From: Geodermatophilaceae bacterium
GTDB lineage: Bacteria; Actinomycetota; Actinomycetes; Mycobacteriales; Geodermatophilaceae
Reading direction: 5' to 3'
Assembly: GCA_013811805.1 (NCBI GenBank)
Contig: JACCUM010000331.1
Coordinates: 1 to 15,977 of the forward strand
Length of the DNA: 15,977 nt
Each line of letters opens with the position of its first letter. The stretch's first letter is position 1. Positions 1 through 7,785 of this stretch are shown here, one piece after another. Below the pieces are notes generated by a model, which worked only from the letters and a program-made list of their open reading frames with translations, searched no databases and was not told where the DNA came from. The position numbers and the translations under genes were made by a program.

Positions 1-940
<940 letters not shown>

Positions 941-960
941 TGGTCGCGGCCTCCCACTCA

Positions 961-974
961 GCTGCACGTGTAGC
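961..974. promoter_or_regulatory. Near-perfect 14-bp palindrome upstream of aconitase
   Basis: GCTGCACGTGTAGC is an inverted repeat around CACGTG with one mismatched pair (G against T at the fourth position from each end). It lies 21-34 nt before the aconitase GTG on that gene's own strand, where a transcript start or operator would be expected. It does not match the CAG-type inverted repeat I remember for the aconitase repressor AcnR of Corynebacterium. A regulator-binding role is inference only. Confidence 0.25.
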
Positions 975-1095
975 ACTGTCTGCATTCTCCCGCACGGACC
1001 GATGGCGGGCGGTGTGAGGTGCCCGACTCCGAGGTCCCTGGGAAGACGGATGCCGTCCCACGTCCGGATGAACAGCGCGTGCCTGCGCACGAACA

Positions 1096-1124
1096 TTGGA
1101 CGAAGGACTTGTGTCGCTTAGGGT
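1096..1124 (+). promoter_or_regulatory. SigA-like promoter for the PAP2 gene, probably leaderless
   Basis: TTGGAC at 1096-1101 is followed by a 17-nt spacer and TAGGGT at 1119-1124, a good fit to the actinobacterial housekeeping pattern TTGAC / TANNNT. The -10 ends 6 nt before the ATG at 1131, so transcription would start at or next to the A of the start codon. There is no Shine-Dalgarno sequence before this ATG, which agrees with a leaderless mRNA. Confidence 0.6.
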
Positions 1125-1130
1125 GCGCGC

Positions 1131-2099
1131 ATGTCTGCGGAGGCCTCGACCGGCATTCTGGTCGCTCGGCCGCTGAACTGGTCGCGGCTTCGGGGCTGGC
1201 TGGCGGCGGCGTACGGCGTCGTCCTGGCTCTTTTCATCCTCAACGTGGGCCTGCCGACCGAGCGACTGGCGCTGCTGTGCTGGGTGCTGATCGGGCTGTC
1301 GATCGGCTGCGTCGGCCGTGGCTGGCGTGCGATCGCCGGCATGGTCGTCGACTGGCTCCCGTTCATCGGGATCCTCGTGCTCTACGACCTGACTCGTGGC
1401 CTCGCCGACTCTCTCGGGATGCCCGTCCATGTGGACGACCTGGCAGCCTTGGAATCGGCCATGTTCGGTGGGACTTTGCCGACGGTGTGGCTGCAGGACC
1501 AGCTGGGCCCGTCAGCTGGTTGGCGGGCTGCCGGAGACACAACCTGGTGGCATGTCGTGGTCACCGCGATCTACGTCTCGCACTTCTTCGTCACGCCGAT
1601 CATCGCGGGCGTCCTGTGGCTGCGCGATCGCCGCCGTTGGATCAGCTTCACAGCACGCGTCGTCGGAGTGGCTCTGCTGGGCGTCATCACCTACGTTCTC
1701 GTTCCCGCAGCGCCTCCCTGGTACGCCGCCAACCGGGCAGTCATCCCCGACGTGGACCGACTGTCGGGCCTGGGCTGGGAGGTCATCGGCCTGGACCGCG
1801 CGGGGGCGCTACTGGATCAGGGACAAGCCAAGGTCAATCTCGTGGCAGCCATTCCGTCGCTGCACACCGCGTACGCCGTGCTCGTACTGTTGTTCTTCTG
1901 GCCGGTTCTCGGTCGCTCGCTCCGGGTCCTTCTCGCGAGTTACCCGCTGCTGATGGGGCTGATCCTGGTGTACTCCGGTGAGCATTACGTCGTCGACGTC
2001 GTGTTGGGCTGGGCGTGCGCAGCGATCGTGGCCGTTGGCGTCGGCCTGGCCGAGCGAGCGTGGCGTCCTTCGTCGCTGTCGGGCGCCGCTCCCGACTAG
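1131..2099 (+). CDS. PAP2 superfamily membrane phosphatase/phosphotransferase, Aur1/Ipt1-like
   Basis: A 322-residue integral membrane protein with about six hydrophobic segments (near 23-40, 45-62, 68-88, 140-163, 175-192 and 247-305 in two or three spans). The PAP2 motifs are of the Aur1/Ipt1 type: PAAPPWY at 192-198, PSLHTAY at 242-248 and SGEHYVVDVVLGW at 282-294. They give the expected catalytic H245, H285 and D289 facing the outer side of the membrane. Family members remove phosphate from lipid phosphates or move phospho-headgroups between lipids. The substrate here is unknown. The gene follows a probable leaderless promoter, and its stop is 10 nt before the acyl-CoA synthetase ATG, so co-transcription is likely. 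In mycobacteria this place holds ripA/ripB wall peptidases, of which there is no trace here. Family is confident, function is not. Confidence 0.88.
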   Translation: MSAEASTGILVARPLNWSRLRGWLAAAYGVVLALFILNVGLPTERLALLCWVLIGLSIGCVGRGWRAIAGMVVDWLPFIGILVLYDLTRGLADSLGMPVHVDDLAALESAMFGGTLPTVWLQDQLGPSAGWRAAGDTTWWHVVVTAIYVSHFFVTPIIAGVLWLRDRRRWISFTARVVGVALLGVITYVLVPAAPPWYAANRAVIPDVDRLSGLGWEVIGLDRAGALLDQGQAKVNLVAAIPSLHTAYAVLVLLFFWPVLGRSLRVLLASYPLLMGLILVYSGEHYVVDVVLGWACAAIVAVGVGLAERAWRPSSLSGAAPD

Positions 2100-2102
2100 C
2101 GT
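2097..2102 (+). promoter_or_regulatory. Candidate leaderless -10 element before the acyl-CoA synthetase gene
   Basis: TAGCGT fits TANNNT and ends 7 nt before the ATG at 2110. Its first three bases are the stop codon of the PAP2 gene. No Shine-Dalgarno sequence precedes the ATG. I found no convincing -35 box, so this would be a secondary or weak promoter inside a two-gene unit. Confidence 0.35.
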
Positions 2103-2109
2103 GGCAGCC

Positions 2110-3648
2110 ATGCGAGTTCCTCTGCTCACCAGTGACTTCATCGACCGGGCCGAATTGGTGTACGGCGACCGGATCGGTGTGATCGACGAACCTGATCAGC
2201 CGGCGCGGTCTCTCGGCTCCCTGACCTATCGCGAACTGGCCCGACGTGGCCGGGCCATTCAAGCGGGTCTGGACGAGCTGGGCATCGGCGTGGGGGACCG
2301 GGTGGCCATCGTCAGTCACAACTCGGCCCGCCTGCTCGAACTGCTGTACGCCGTACCGTCTTCCGGCCGCATCCTGGTGCCGGTCAACTTCCGCTTGCAG
2401 GCCGAGGAGGTCGCCTACATCGCCGAGCACAGTGGAGCGAGGGTCCTGCTGGTGGACCCGGAGTTGGAGACGTCGCTGTCGGCGATCAGCGCCGAGCACA
2501 AGTTCCTGTTGGGCGAGGAGAGCGACGACGCTCTGCTGCGCTTCGAGGCACAACCGCGGCCCTGGTCGGAGCCGGACGAGGATGCGACCGCCACTTTGAA
2601 CTACACGAGCGGCACGACGGCCCGACCCAAGGGCGTGCAGCTGACCCACCGCAACATCTGGATCAACTCGGTCACCTTCGCGATGCACATGCAGATGTCC
2701 GACCGGGACGTGTACCTGCACACGCTGCCGCAGTTCCATTGCAACGGCTGGGGCTTGCTCTACTCCGCGGCGGGTGTGGGTGCGACCAACGTGATCATCC
2801 GAAAGATCGACGGTGCTGAGATATTGCGCCGGGTCGAGAAACACGGGGTGACCTTCGCCGCCGGAGCCCCGGCGGTGTGGAACATGGCGTTGGATGCCGC
2901 CGCCCAGCTCGACGGGGAGATCCCGGGTCACGGTCGGACCCGGATCGTCGTGGCCGGCGCTCCACCGCCGTCGCGGACGATCGCCCGGGTCGAGACCGAG
3001 TTGGGTTGGGAGTTCAACCAGATCTACGGGCTGACCGAGACCACCCCTCTGCTGACGGTGAACCGGCCGCGCGCCGAGTACGACGAGTTGGCCGTCGAGG
3101 ACAAGGCGACACTGCTCTCCCGGGCCGGAGTTCCCGGCCTGGGGACGCGGGCCAAGATCTCCGACTCAGGCGAGATCCTGGTCCGGGGCAACGTGGTCAT
3201 GGGCGGTTACTGGGACAATCCCGACGCGACCGACGAGGCGATCCAAGACGGTTGGTTCCACACCGGCGACGGCGGCACCGTCGACGAAGGTGGCTACGTC
3301 ACGATCTCTGACCGCAAGAAAGATGTGATCATCACCGGGGGGGAGAACGTTTCCTCGATCGAGGTCGAGGATGCCGTCTTCAGCCATCCGTCGGTGGCCG
3401 AGGTTGCTGTCATCGGCGTACCCGATGACAGGTGGGGGGAGAAGGTGACCGCCCTGGTCGTGCTCGCCGATGGTCAGACTGCGACCGAGGACGAGATCAT
3501 CGCTCACGTGAAGTCGAAGCTGGCCGGCTACAAGACGCCGAAGGCGGTGGAGTTTCGCGAGGACATCCCGAGGACGTCCACCGGCAAGATCCAGAAGTTT
3601 AAGCTTCGGCAAGAATTCTGGGAAGCCGGGCAGCGTCAGGTCAACTGA
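2110..3648 (+). CDS. AMP-forming acyl-CoA synthetase (FadD-like)
   Basis: A 512-residue soluble enzyme of the ANL superfamily, which activates a carboxylic acid with ATP to an acyl-adenylate and passes it to CoA. Seen in order: the phosphate-binding motif YTSGTTARPKG from 165, the aromatic/ATP motif YGLTETTP, GWFHTGD, the hinge region DRKKDVIITGGENVSS, and PRTSTGKIQK near the C terminus with the adenylation lysine at K493. The overall form resembles medium/long-chain fatty-acyl-CoA synthetases and methylmercaptopropionate-CoA ligases. The acid cannot be named from sequence. ATG 2110 was chosen because family members start about here; the open frame reaches back to 1978 only by reading through the PAP2 gene. 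It probably shares a transcript with the PAP2 gene and is closed by the hairpin at 3693-3726. Confidence 0.92.
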   Translation: MRVPLLTSDFIDRAELVYGDRIGVIDEPDQPARSLGSLTYRELARRGRAIQAGLDELGIGVGDRVAIVSHNSARLLELLYAVPSSGRILVPVNFRLQAEEVAYIAEHSGARVLLVDPELETSLSAISAEHKFLLGEESDDALLRFEAQPRPWSEPDEDATATLNYTSGTTARPKGVQLTHRNIWINSVTFAMHMQMSDRDVYLHTLPQFHCNGWGLLYSAAGVGATNVIIRKIDGAEILRRVEKHGVTFAAGAPAVWNMALDAAAQLDGEIPGHGRTRIVVAGAPPPSRTIARVETELGWEFNQIYGLTETTPLLTVNRPRAEYDELAVEDKATLLSRAGVPGLGTRAKISDSGEILVRGNVVMGGYWDNPDATDEAIQDGWFHTGDGGTVDEGGYVTISDRKKDVIITGGENVSSIEVEDAVFSHPSVAEVAVIGVPDDRWGEKVTALVVLADGQTATEDEIIAHVKSKLAGYKTPKAVEFREDIPRTSTGKIQKFKLRQEFWEAGQRQVN

Positions 3649-3660
3649 CCAGGGCCCTGG
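3649..3660. repeat. Perfect 12-bp palindrome after the acyl-CoA synthetase stop
   Basis: CCAGGGCCCTGG starts at the first base after the TGA stop. It is fully self-complementary, so it cannot form a good intrastrand hairpin loop. It is more likely chance or a dimer-binding site than a terminator. Confidence 0.3.
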
Positions 3661-3692
3661 GACAGACACCGGCCTGGGCTGGGGACGCAAAA

Positions 3693-3726
3693 GCGTCGGG
3701 CAGCCACGGGGGGAGCTGCCCGACGC
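3693..3726 (+). terminator. Strong 12-bp hairpin, probable terminator of the PAP2/acyl-CoA synthetase unit
   Basis: GCGTCGGGCAGC (3693-3704) pairs perfectly with GCTGCCCGACGC (3715-3726) around a 10-nt loop, 44 nt after the stop codon. No T-run follows, which is common for actinobacterial terminators. Just upstream, GACGC (3684-3688) can pair with the first five bases of the stem (GCGTC 3693-3697) across an AAAA loop, giving a mutually exclusive minor structure. The 12-bp stem should dominate. Confidence 0.7.
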
Positions 3727-3810
3727 ACCAGGAACTGTAGCACCGGAGCCTGCTCAATGGGATGTCGGTCATGCTCGGCGTGTCCGTCGCGGCAACGGGG
3801 AAGCAGCCGC

Positions 3811-3826
3811 TTCACAGACAGTTCAC
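3811..3826 (+). promoter_or_regulatory. Two TTCAC half-sites in direct repeat at 11-nt period
   Basis: TTCAC at 3811-3815 and again at 3822-3826, one helical turn apart, the second as GTTCACG. Streptomyces PhoP binding sites (PHO boxes) are built from 11-nt direct repeats containing GTTCACC, so the spacing and core resemble one. Only two units are visible and the flanks do not extend the match. Low confidence. Confidence 0.25.
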
Positions 3827-3869
3827 GCCTGCCGGTGTGTGGTGATGCCAGCGAGCATCGCGTCGAATG

Positions 3870-3899
3870 CCTGCATGAGACGACCCTGCATGAGACGAC
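3870..3899. repeat. Perfect tandem duplication of a 15-bp unit before moxR
   Basis: CCTGCATGAGACGAC occurs twice with no gap (3870-3884 and 3885-3899), 42 nt before the moxR ATG. It is the only perfect tandem repeat of this length I saw in a non-coding part of the window. It could be a double operator or a recent replication-slippage duplication in the 5' leader. Confidence 0.8.
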
Positions 3900-3941
3900 G
3901 CAGCCCCATCCCATCATCGACCGATCGCCAAAAGGAGCTCG

Positions 3942-5045
3942 ATGAGCGCCCCAGCTCCCGTTCCACCAGCTCAGGACGCCGGGGAGATCGAGCGCGTTCT
4001 GTTCGAGATCAAGCAGGTCATCGTCGGGCAGGACCGGATGATCGAGCGAATGGTCGTCGGCCTGCTGGCCAGGGGGCACCTGCTCATCGAGGGCGTTCCG
4101 GGTGTCGCCAAGACGCTGGCCGTGGAAACCCTTGCCTCGACGGTCGGAGCGAGCTTCGCCCGGCTGCAGTTCACCCCTGATCTCGTTCCGGCCGACATCG
4201 TCGGGACCCGGGTCTATCGGCAGGGCAAGGACGCCTTCGACACCGAGCTCGGCCCGATCTTCGCCAACTTCGTCCTGACCGACGAGATCAACCGGGCGCC
4301 GGCCAAGGTTCAGTCCGCGTTGCTCGAGGTGATGGCCGAACAGCAGGTCTCCATCGGTGGAAAGACCTATCCGATGCCTCGCCCCTTCCTGGTGATGGCC
4401 ACCCAGAACCCGATCGAGTCCGAAGGCGTCTATCCACTGCCGGAAGCACAGCGCGACCGCTTCCTGATGAAGATCCTCGTCGACTACCCGACACCGGCCG
4501 AGGAACGCGAGATCGTCTACCGGATGGGCGTCTCGCCACCGACCGCAGCAACAGTCATCGAGGCTGCTGATCTGGTCCGGTTGCAGGACACCGCCAGCAA
4601 GGTGTTCGTCCACCATGCCCTGGTGGACTACGTCGTCCGGGTGGTCGTGGCCACCCGGCATCCCACGGAGCACGGACTGCCCGACGTCGCGAGCTGGGTT
4701 TCCTACGGCGCCAGCCCGCGCGCCTCGCTCGGGTTGATCGCCGCCGCCCGAGCGCTCGCGCTGGTCCGCGGCCGCGACTATGTCCTGCCCCAGGATGTCC
4801 TGGATGTCGCTGCGGACGTCTTGCGGCACCGGCTGGTGCTCTCCTATGACGCATTGGCCGATGGCGTGCCGACCGAGCACATCGTGAAGCGGATCTTGCA
4901 GAGCGTGCCGCTTCCGCAGGTGACCCCTCGCCAACGCGCTGGCGGCTACGGGCCAGCGGCACCGGACGGGCCGCGGGTACCCGATCAGTTCAGCGGCTCG
5001 CAGGGTGGTGCGCTGGCCGCCGGCCAGGGCGTTCGGCCCGCGTGA
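3942..5045 (+). CDS. moxR: MoxR-family AAA+ ATPase
   Basis: A 367-residue cytoplasmic AAA+ ATPase. Walker A is GVPGVAKT at 51-58 (K57), Walker B is VLTDEIN at 111-117 (D114, E115), sensor 1 is the Asn in ATQNPIE (N156), and LPEAQRDRF (166-174) carries arginine-finger residues. The C-terminal helical lid follows, then a low-complexity Pro/Gly tail from about 325. MoxR proteins act as chaperones that remodel or mature partner proteins, typically together with DUF58 and VWA proteins encoded next door, as here. M. tuberculosis moxR1 (Rv1479) has the same neighbours. AAAGGAG sits 4 nt before the chosen ATG. The stop overlaps the next start (GTGA), so translation is coupled. The client protein is unknown. 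Confidence 0.95.
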   Translation: MSAPAPVPPAQDAGEIERVLFEIKQVIVGQDRMIERMVVGLLARGHLLIEGVPGVAKTLAVETLASTVGASFARLQFTPDLVPADIVGTRVYRQGKDAFDTELGPIFANFVLTDEINRAPAKVQSALLEVMAEQQVSIGGKTYPMPRPFLVMATQNPIESEGVYPLPEAQRDRFLMKILVDYPTPAEEREIVYRMGVSPPTAATVIEAADLVRLQDTASKVFVHHALVDYVVRVVVATRHPTEHGLPDVASWVSYGASPRASLGLIAAARALALVRGRDYVLPQDVLDVAADVLRHRLVLSYDALADGVPTEHIVKRILQSVPLPQVTPRQRAGGYGPAAPDGPRVPDQFSGSQGGALAAGQGVRPA

Positions 5046-5968
5046 GCCTGCCTGCGCCGCCTCGGCTGGCAGACGAGTCAGCCGAATTCGTCCTGCGTCG
5101 ACTAGAACTGACTGTCCGGCGCAAGCTGGACGGACTGCTGCAAGGAAACCATCTGGGGCTGCTGCCCGGCCCGGGCAGCGAGGCGGGGGAGTCGCGGATC
5201 TATCACCCGGGTGATGACGTGCGCCGGATGGACTGGCCGGTCACCGCTCGTACCAGCGTGCCGCACATCCGTCAGACGATCGTCGACCGTGAACTGGAGA
5301 CCTGGGTTGTCCTGGACCTCTCGGCGAGTCTGGATTTTGGGACGGCGCGCTGCGAGAAGCGGGATCTGGCCATCGCCGGGCTCGCGGCGATCAGCTATCT
5401 GACCATGCACGGTGGTAACCGGCTGGGCGCCGTCATCACCACCGGCACGCAGGTCATCCGCATTCCGGCCCGGCCAGGGCGGGCCGCGGGAAACCGCCTG
5501 CTGCGCATCGCCGCCACCACCGAGCGGGCGGAGTCAGGACACCGCGGAAATCTCGGTGCGGCTCTCGAGCTGCTGCGCCGGCCACCCCGCCGCCGGGGAC
5601 TGGTCGTCGTGATCTCCGACTTTCTCGGGGATGGGTCGTGGCAGCGTCCGCTGCGCGGGTTGGGCGCCCGTCATGACGTACTGGCCATCGAAGTGGTGGA
5701 TCCGAGAGAACTCGAGCTGCCCGATATCGGCCTGGTCACGATGGTCGACCCGGAGAGTGGTCAGACCATCGAAGTGCCGACCCAGCGCAAGGACATACGC
5801 GACCGGTTCGCCCTGGCCGCTGCCGGGCAACGCGCCGAGGTCACCGCGGCCCTGCGGCGGGCGGGAGCCGGACATCTGACCCTGCGTACGGATCGTGAGT
5901 GGCTGCTCGACATCGTCCGGTACGTCGCACATCGCCGGCACGCGGCATCCGGCGGTGCCTCCCGATGA
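5042..5968 (+). CDS. DUF58 domain protein of the MoxR system
   Basis: A 308-residue soluble protein. The DUF58 signature HPGDDVRRMDWPVTAR lies at 56-70. It is followed by a von Willebrand A-like fold with a metal-site motif DLSAS at 92-96 and ISDFLGDG at 191-198. No membrane segment is visible; many DUF58 proteins elsewhere have N-terminal ones. It corresponds to Rv1480. The GTG start overlaps the moxR TGA by 3 nt (GTGA), which fixes the start and implies coupling. The role is inferred: DUF58 proteins are thought to be partners or adaptors of MoxR ATPases. No enzymatic activity can be claimed. Confidence 0.92.
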   Translation: MSLPAPPRLADESAEFVLRRLELTVRRKLDGLLQGNHLGLLPGPGSEAGESRIYHPGDDVRRMDWPVTARTSVPHIRQTIVDRELETWVVLDLSASLDFGTARCEKRDLAIAGLAAISYLTMHGGNRLGAVITTGTQVIRIPARPGRAAGNRLLRIAATTERAESGHRGNLGAALELLRRPPRRRGLVVVISDFLGDGSWQRPLRGLGARHDVLAIEVVDPRELELPDIGLVTMVDPESGQTIEVPTQRKDIRDRFALAAAGQRAEVTAALRRAGAGHLTLRTDREWLLDIVRYVAHRRHAASGGASR

Positions 5969-5990
5969 CTGCAAGACAGCAGGCGTCACT

Positions 5991-6947
5991 GTGATTTTTC
6001 AGGCGCCGGTGTGGCTGTGGTTGCTTGTCGCCAGCATTGCCCTTGTTGGGCTCTATGTCGCGATCCAACTGCGACGCAAGAAGTTCGCGGCCCGATTCAC
6101 CAATGTCGACCTCTTGAGCCGGCTGGTCCCCAAGCGGCCGGGGTGGCGACGGCACGTCGCCTTCGGGCTGCTGGTCCTGGCTCTTGCGACGTTCACTGTG
6201 GCCCTGGCCAAGCCGAGCGCCGAAGTGCAGGTGCCGCGGGAACGGGCAACCGTGATCATGGCCGTGGACGTCTCGCTGTCCATGGAGGCCGACGACATCG
6301 CGCCCAACCGGTTCGAGGCGATGAAAGTCGCGGCCAAGGACTTCGTGGACATTCTCCCCGAGCGGATCAATCTCGGACTGGTCTCCTTCGCCGGCACGGC
6401 GACTCCGGTCGTGACGCCCAGCATCGATCGAGCCGCGGTGAAGACCGCTATCGACAACCTCGATCTCGACGAGGCAACCGCCATCGGGGAGGCAATCTTC
6501 GCCTCGCTGAGCGTCCTCGACAATTTCCAGGCCACCCTGGAATCGACCGGCAACGAGGCACCGCCGGCTCGGATCGTGCTGCTGTCCGACGGCTACAACA
6601 CCGTCGGCCGGGAGAACAGCCAGGCGATCGACGCGGCCCGCGATGCCGGGGTTCCGGTGTCCACGATCGCCTTCGGCACCGACTACGGCAGCGTCGAGAT
6701 CGAAGGTGAGCAGCAGCCTGTTCCGGTGGACAGCGAGTCATTGCGACAGATCGCCGAGGAGACCGGCGGCACGTTCAAGGAGGCGGCCAGTGCCGCGGAG
6801 TTGACCGAGGTGTACGAGGACCTGGGCTCGCAGATCGGGTACGTCACAGAGCCTCGCGAAGTGACGCCATGGTTCATCGGTAGTGGATTGGCGCTCGCCT
6901 TTCTGGGGGCAATCCTGTCCCTGCTGTGGACCAATCGACTCCTCTGA
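5991..6947 (+). CDS. Membrane-anchored VWA domain protein (BatA/Rv1481-like)
   Basis: A 318-residue protein with two N-terminal membrane segments (about 5-24 and 56-73), a von Willebrand A domain (about 85-280) and one C-terminal membrane segment (about 293-313). The metal-ion-dependent adhesion site is intact: DVSLS with D93, S95 and S97, a threonine in ATAIGEA (T163), and the aspartate in LLSDGYNT. I chose the GTG at 5991, 22 nt after the DUF58 stop. It gives a start just before the first membrane segment, as in Rv1481; the longer frame from 5895 overlaps the DUF58 gene. It completes the MoxR/DUF58/VWA trio and probably presents a metal-dependent protein-binding surface at the membrane. An inverted repeat follows the stop. 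Confidence 0.92.
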   Translation: MIFQAPVWLWLLVASIALVGLYVAIQLRRKKFAARFTNVDLLSRLVPKRPGWRRHVAFGLLVLALATFTVALAKPSAEVQVPRERATVIMAVDVSLSMEADDIAPNRFEAMKVAAKDFVDILPERINLGLVSFAGTATPVVTPSIDRAAVKTAIDNLDLDEATAIGEAIFASLSVLDNFQATLESTGNEAPPARIVLLSDGYNTVGRENSQAIDAARDAGVPVSTIAFGTDYGSVEIEGEQQPVPVDSESLRQIAEETGGTFKEAASAAELTEVYEDLGSQIGYVTEPREVTPWFIGSGLALAFLGAILSLLWTNRLL

Positions 6948-6949
6948 GA

Positions 6950-6981
6950 CCGGTTCGCGTCAACGGGTCAGCTCGAACCGG
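6950..6981 (+). terminator. Inverted repeat after the VWA gene, candidate terminator
   Basis: CCGGTTCG (6950-6957) pairs perfectly with CGAACCGG (6974-6981) across a 16-nt loop, starting 3 nt after the VWA stop codon. There is no T-run. It would separate the moxR operon from the fabG operon. The long loop keeps confidence moderate. Confidence 0.4.
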
Positions 6982-7028
6982 GTGTATGCGGTCCACGGTG
7001 ACCCGCAGTTCGATTCAAGGCGACCCGA

Positions 7029-7034
7029 TAGCCT
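7029..7034 (+). promoter_or_regulatory. Possible -10 element of the fabG-fabI-hemH operon
   Basis: TAGCCT lies 46 nt before the fabG GTG, in the 133-nt gap that corresponds to the mabA-inhA promoter region of M. tuberculosis. No good -35 is seen at 16-18 nt. GAGGAG at 7071-7076 serves as the ribosome-binding site. Confidence 0.25.
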
Positions 7035-7080
7035 CGGCCAGGCACCTGCATCGAGGTGGATGAATGGGTAGAGGAGTCGC

Positions 7081-7785
7081 GTGGGGCGCAGCGTTCTGGT
7101 CACGGGTGGCAACCGCGGCATCGGCCTGTCCATCGCCCAGGCCTTCGCGGCGCAGGGTGACTCGGTGGCCGTGACCCATCGCAGCACCAGTCCGCCGGTT
7201 GGGTTGTTCGGTGTGCAGTGCGATGTCACTGACCCGGACTCCCTCGATGCTGCGTTCAGGGCCATCGAGGAGGAACAGGGAGCGGTCGAGGTGCTGGTCT
7301 CGAACGCCGGTATCACCGACGACACCCTCCTGTTGCGAATGAAGGAGGAGTCGTTCACCTCGGTCATCGACGCGAACCTGTCCGGGGGGTTCCGGGTGGC
7401 CAAACGGGCGGCGGGAAAGATGTTGCGCGCCAAGTGGGGACGGATGATCTTCATCTCCTCCGTGGTCGGGCTCAGTGGCTCGGCCGGACAGGCCAACTAT
7501 GCGGCGGCCAAGGCCGGCCTTGTGGGTATGTCGCGGTCCATCGCCCGGGAACTCGGCTCGCGCAACATCACCGCGAACGTGGTCGCGCCCGGATTCGTCG
7601 ATACCGACATGACCCGCGACCTGCCGGAGGCCCGGCGCAAGGAGATACTCGGCCAGGTGCCGTTGGGCCGGTATGCCAGCACGGATGAGATTGCCGGCGT
7701 GGTGACCTTTTTGGCCAGCGACGCCGCGGCCTACATCACCGGAGCCGTGATCCCGGTGGACGGCGGATTGGGGATGGGGCACTGA
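7081..7785 (+). CDS. fabG: 3-oxoacyl-ACP reductase (FabG/MabA)
   Basis: A 234-residue short-chain dehydrogenase that reduces 3-oxoacyl-ACP to 3-hydroxyacyl-ACP with NADPH in fatty-acid elongation. It shows the nucleotide-binding motif TGGNRGIG at 8-15, NAG at 75-77 and the catalytic set N99, S127, Y140 and K144 (YAAAK). The C-terminal PVDGGLGMGH is typical of FabG. The GTG at 7081 follows GAGGAG by 4 nt, and the protein begins where MabA homologues begin. Upstream ATG 7060 is in frame but blocked by a TAG. The stop shares its last base with the fabI ATG (TGATG). The order fabG-fabI-hemH matches mycobacterial fabG1-inhA-hemZ, which supports a biosynthetic FabG over a generic SDR. Confidence 0.95.
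   Translation: MGRSVLVTGGNRGIGLSIAQAFAAQGDSVAVTHRSTSPPVGLFGVQCDVTDPDSLDAAFRAIEEEQGAVEVLVSNAGITDDTLLLRMKEESFTSVIDANLSGGFRVAKRAAGKMLRAKWGRMIFISSVVGLSGSAGQANYAAAKAGLVGMSRSIARELGSRNITANVVAPGFVDTDMTRDLPEARRKEILGQVPLGRYASTDEIAGVVTFLASDAAAYITGAVIPVDGGLGMGH

Larger units (their letters stand above)
3727..3941 (+). promoter_or_regulatory. Upstream regulatory region of the moxR operon
   Basis: About 215 nt between the terminator hairpin and moxR, with no credible gene. It holds a pair of TTCAC elements 11 nt apart (3811-3826), a perfect 15-bp tandem repeat (3870-3899), and a strong ribosome-binding site AAAGGAG (3931-3937) four nt before the ATG. The moxR promoter must lie here. I could not find a clear -35/-10 pair, so a non-housekeeping sigma factor or an activator-dependent promoter is possible. 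Confidence 0.5.

Noticed and set aside
1978..2109. N-terminal extension of the acyl-CoA synthetase
   Set aside because: It would overlap the conserved C-terminal PAP2 motif region in another frame; homologues begin at about the ATG at 2110.
1834..2931. 365-codon minus-strand frame across PAP2 and the acyl-CoA synthetase
   Set aside because: Antisense to two well-supported genes with no recognisable domain.
3636..4934. 432-codon open frame on the minus strand across moxR
   Set aside because: It lies opposite a clear MoxR gene, has low-complexity His/Asp/Gln-rich composition typical of GC-rich antisense frames, and matches no family.
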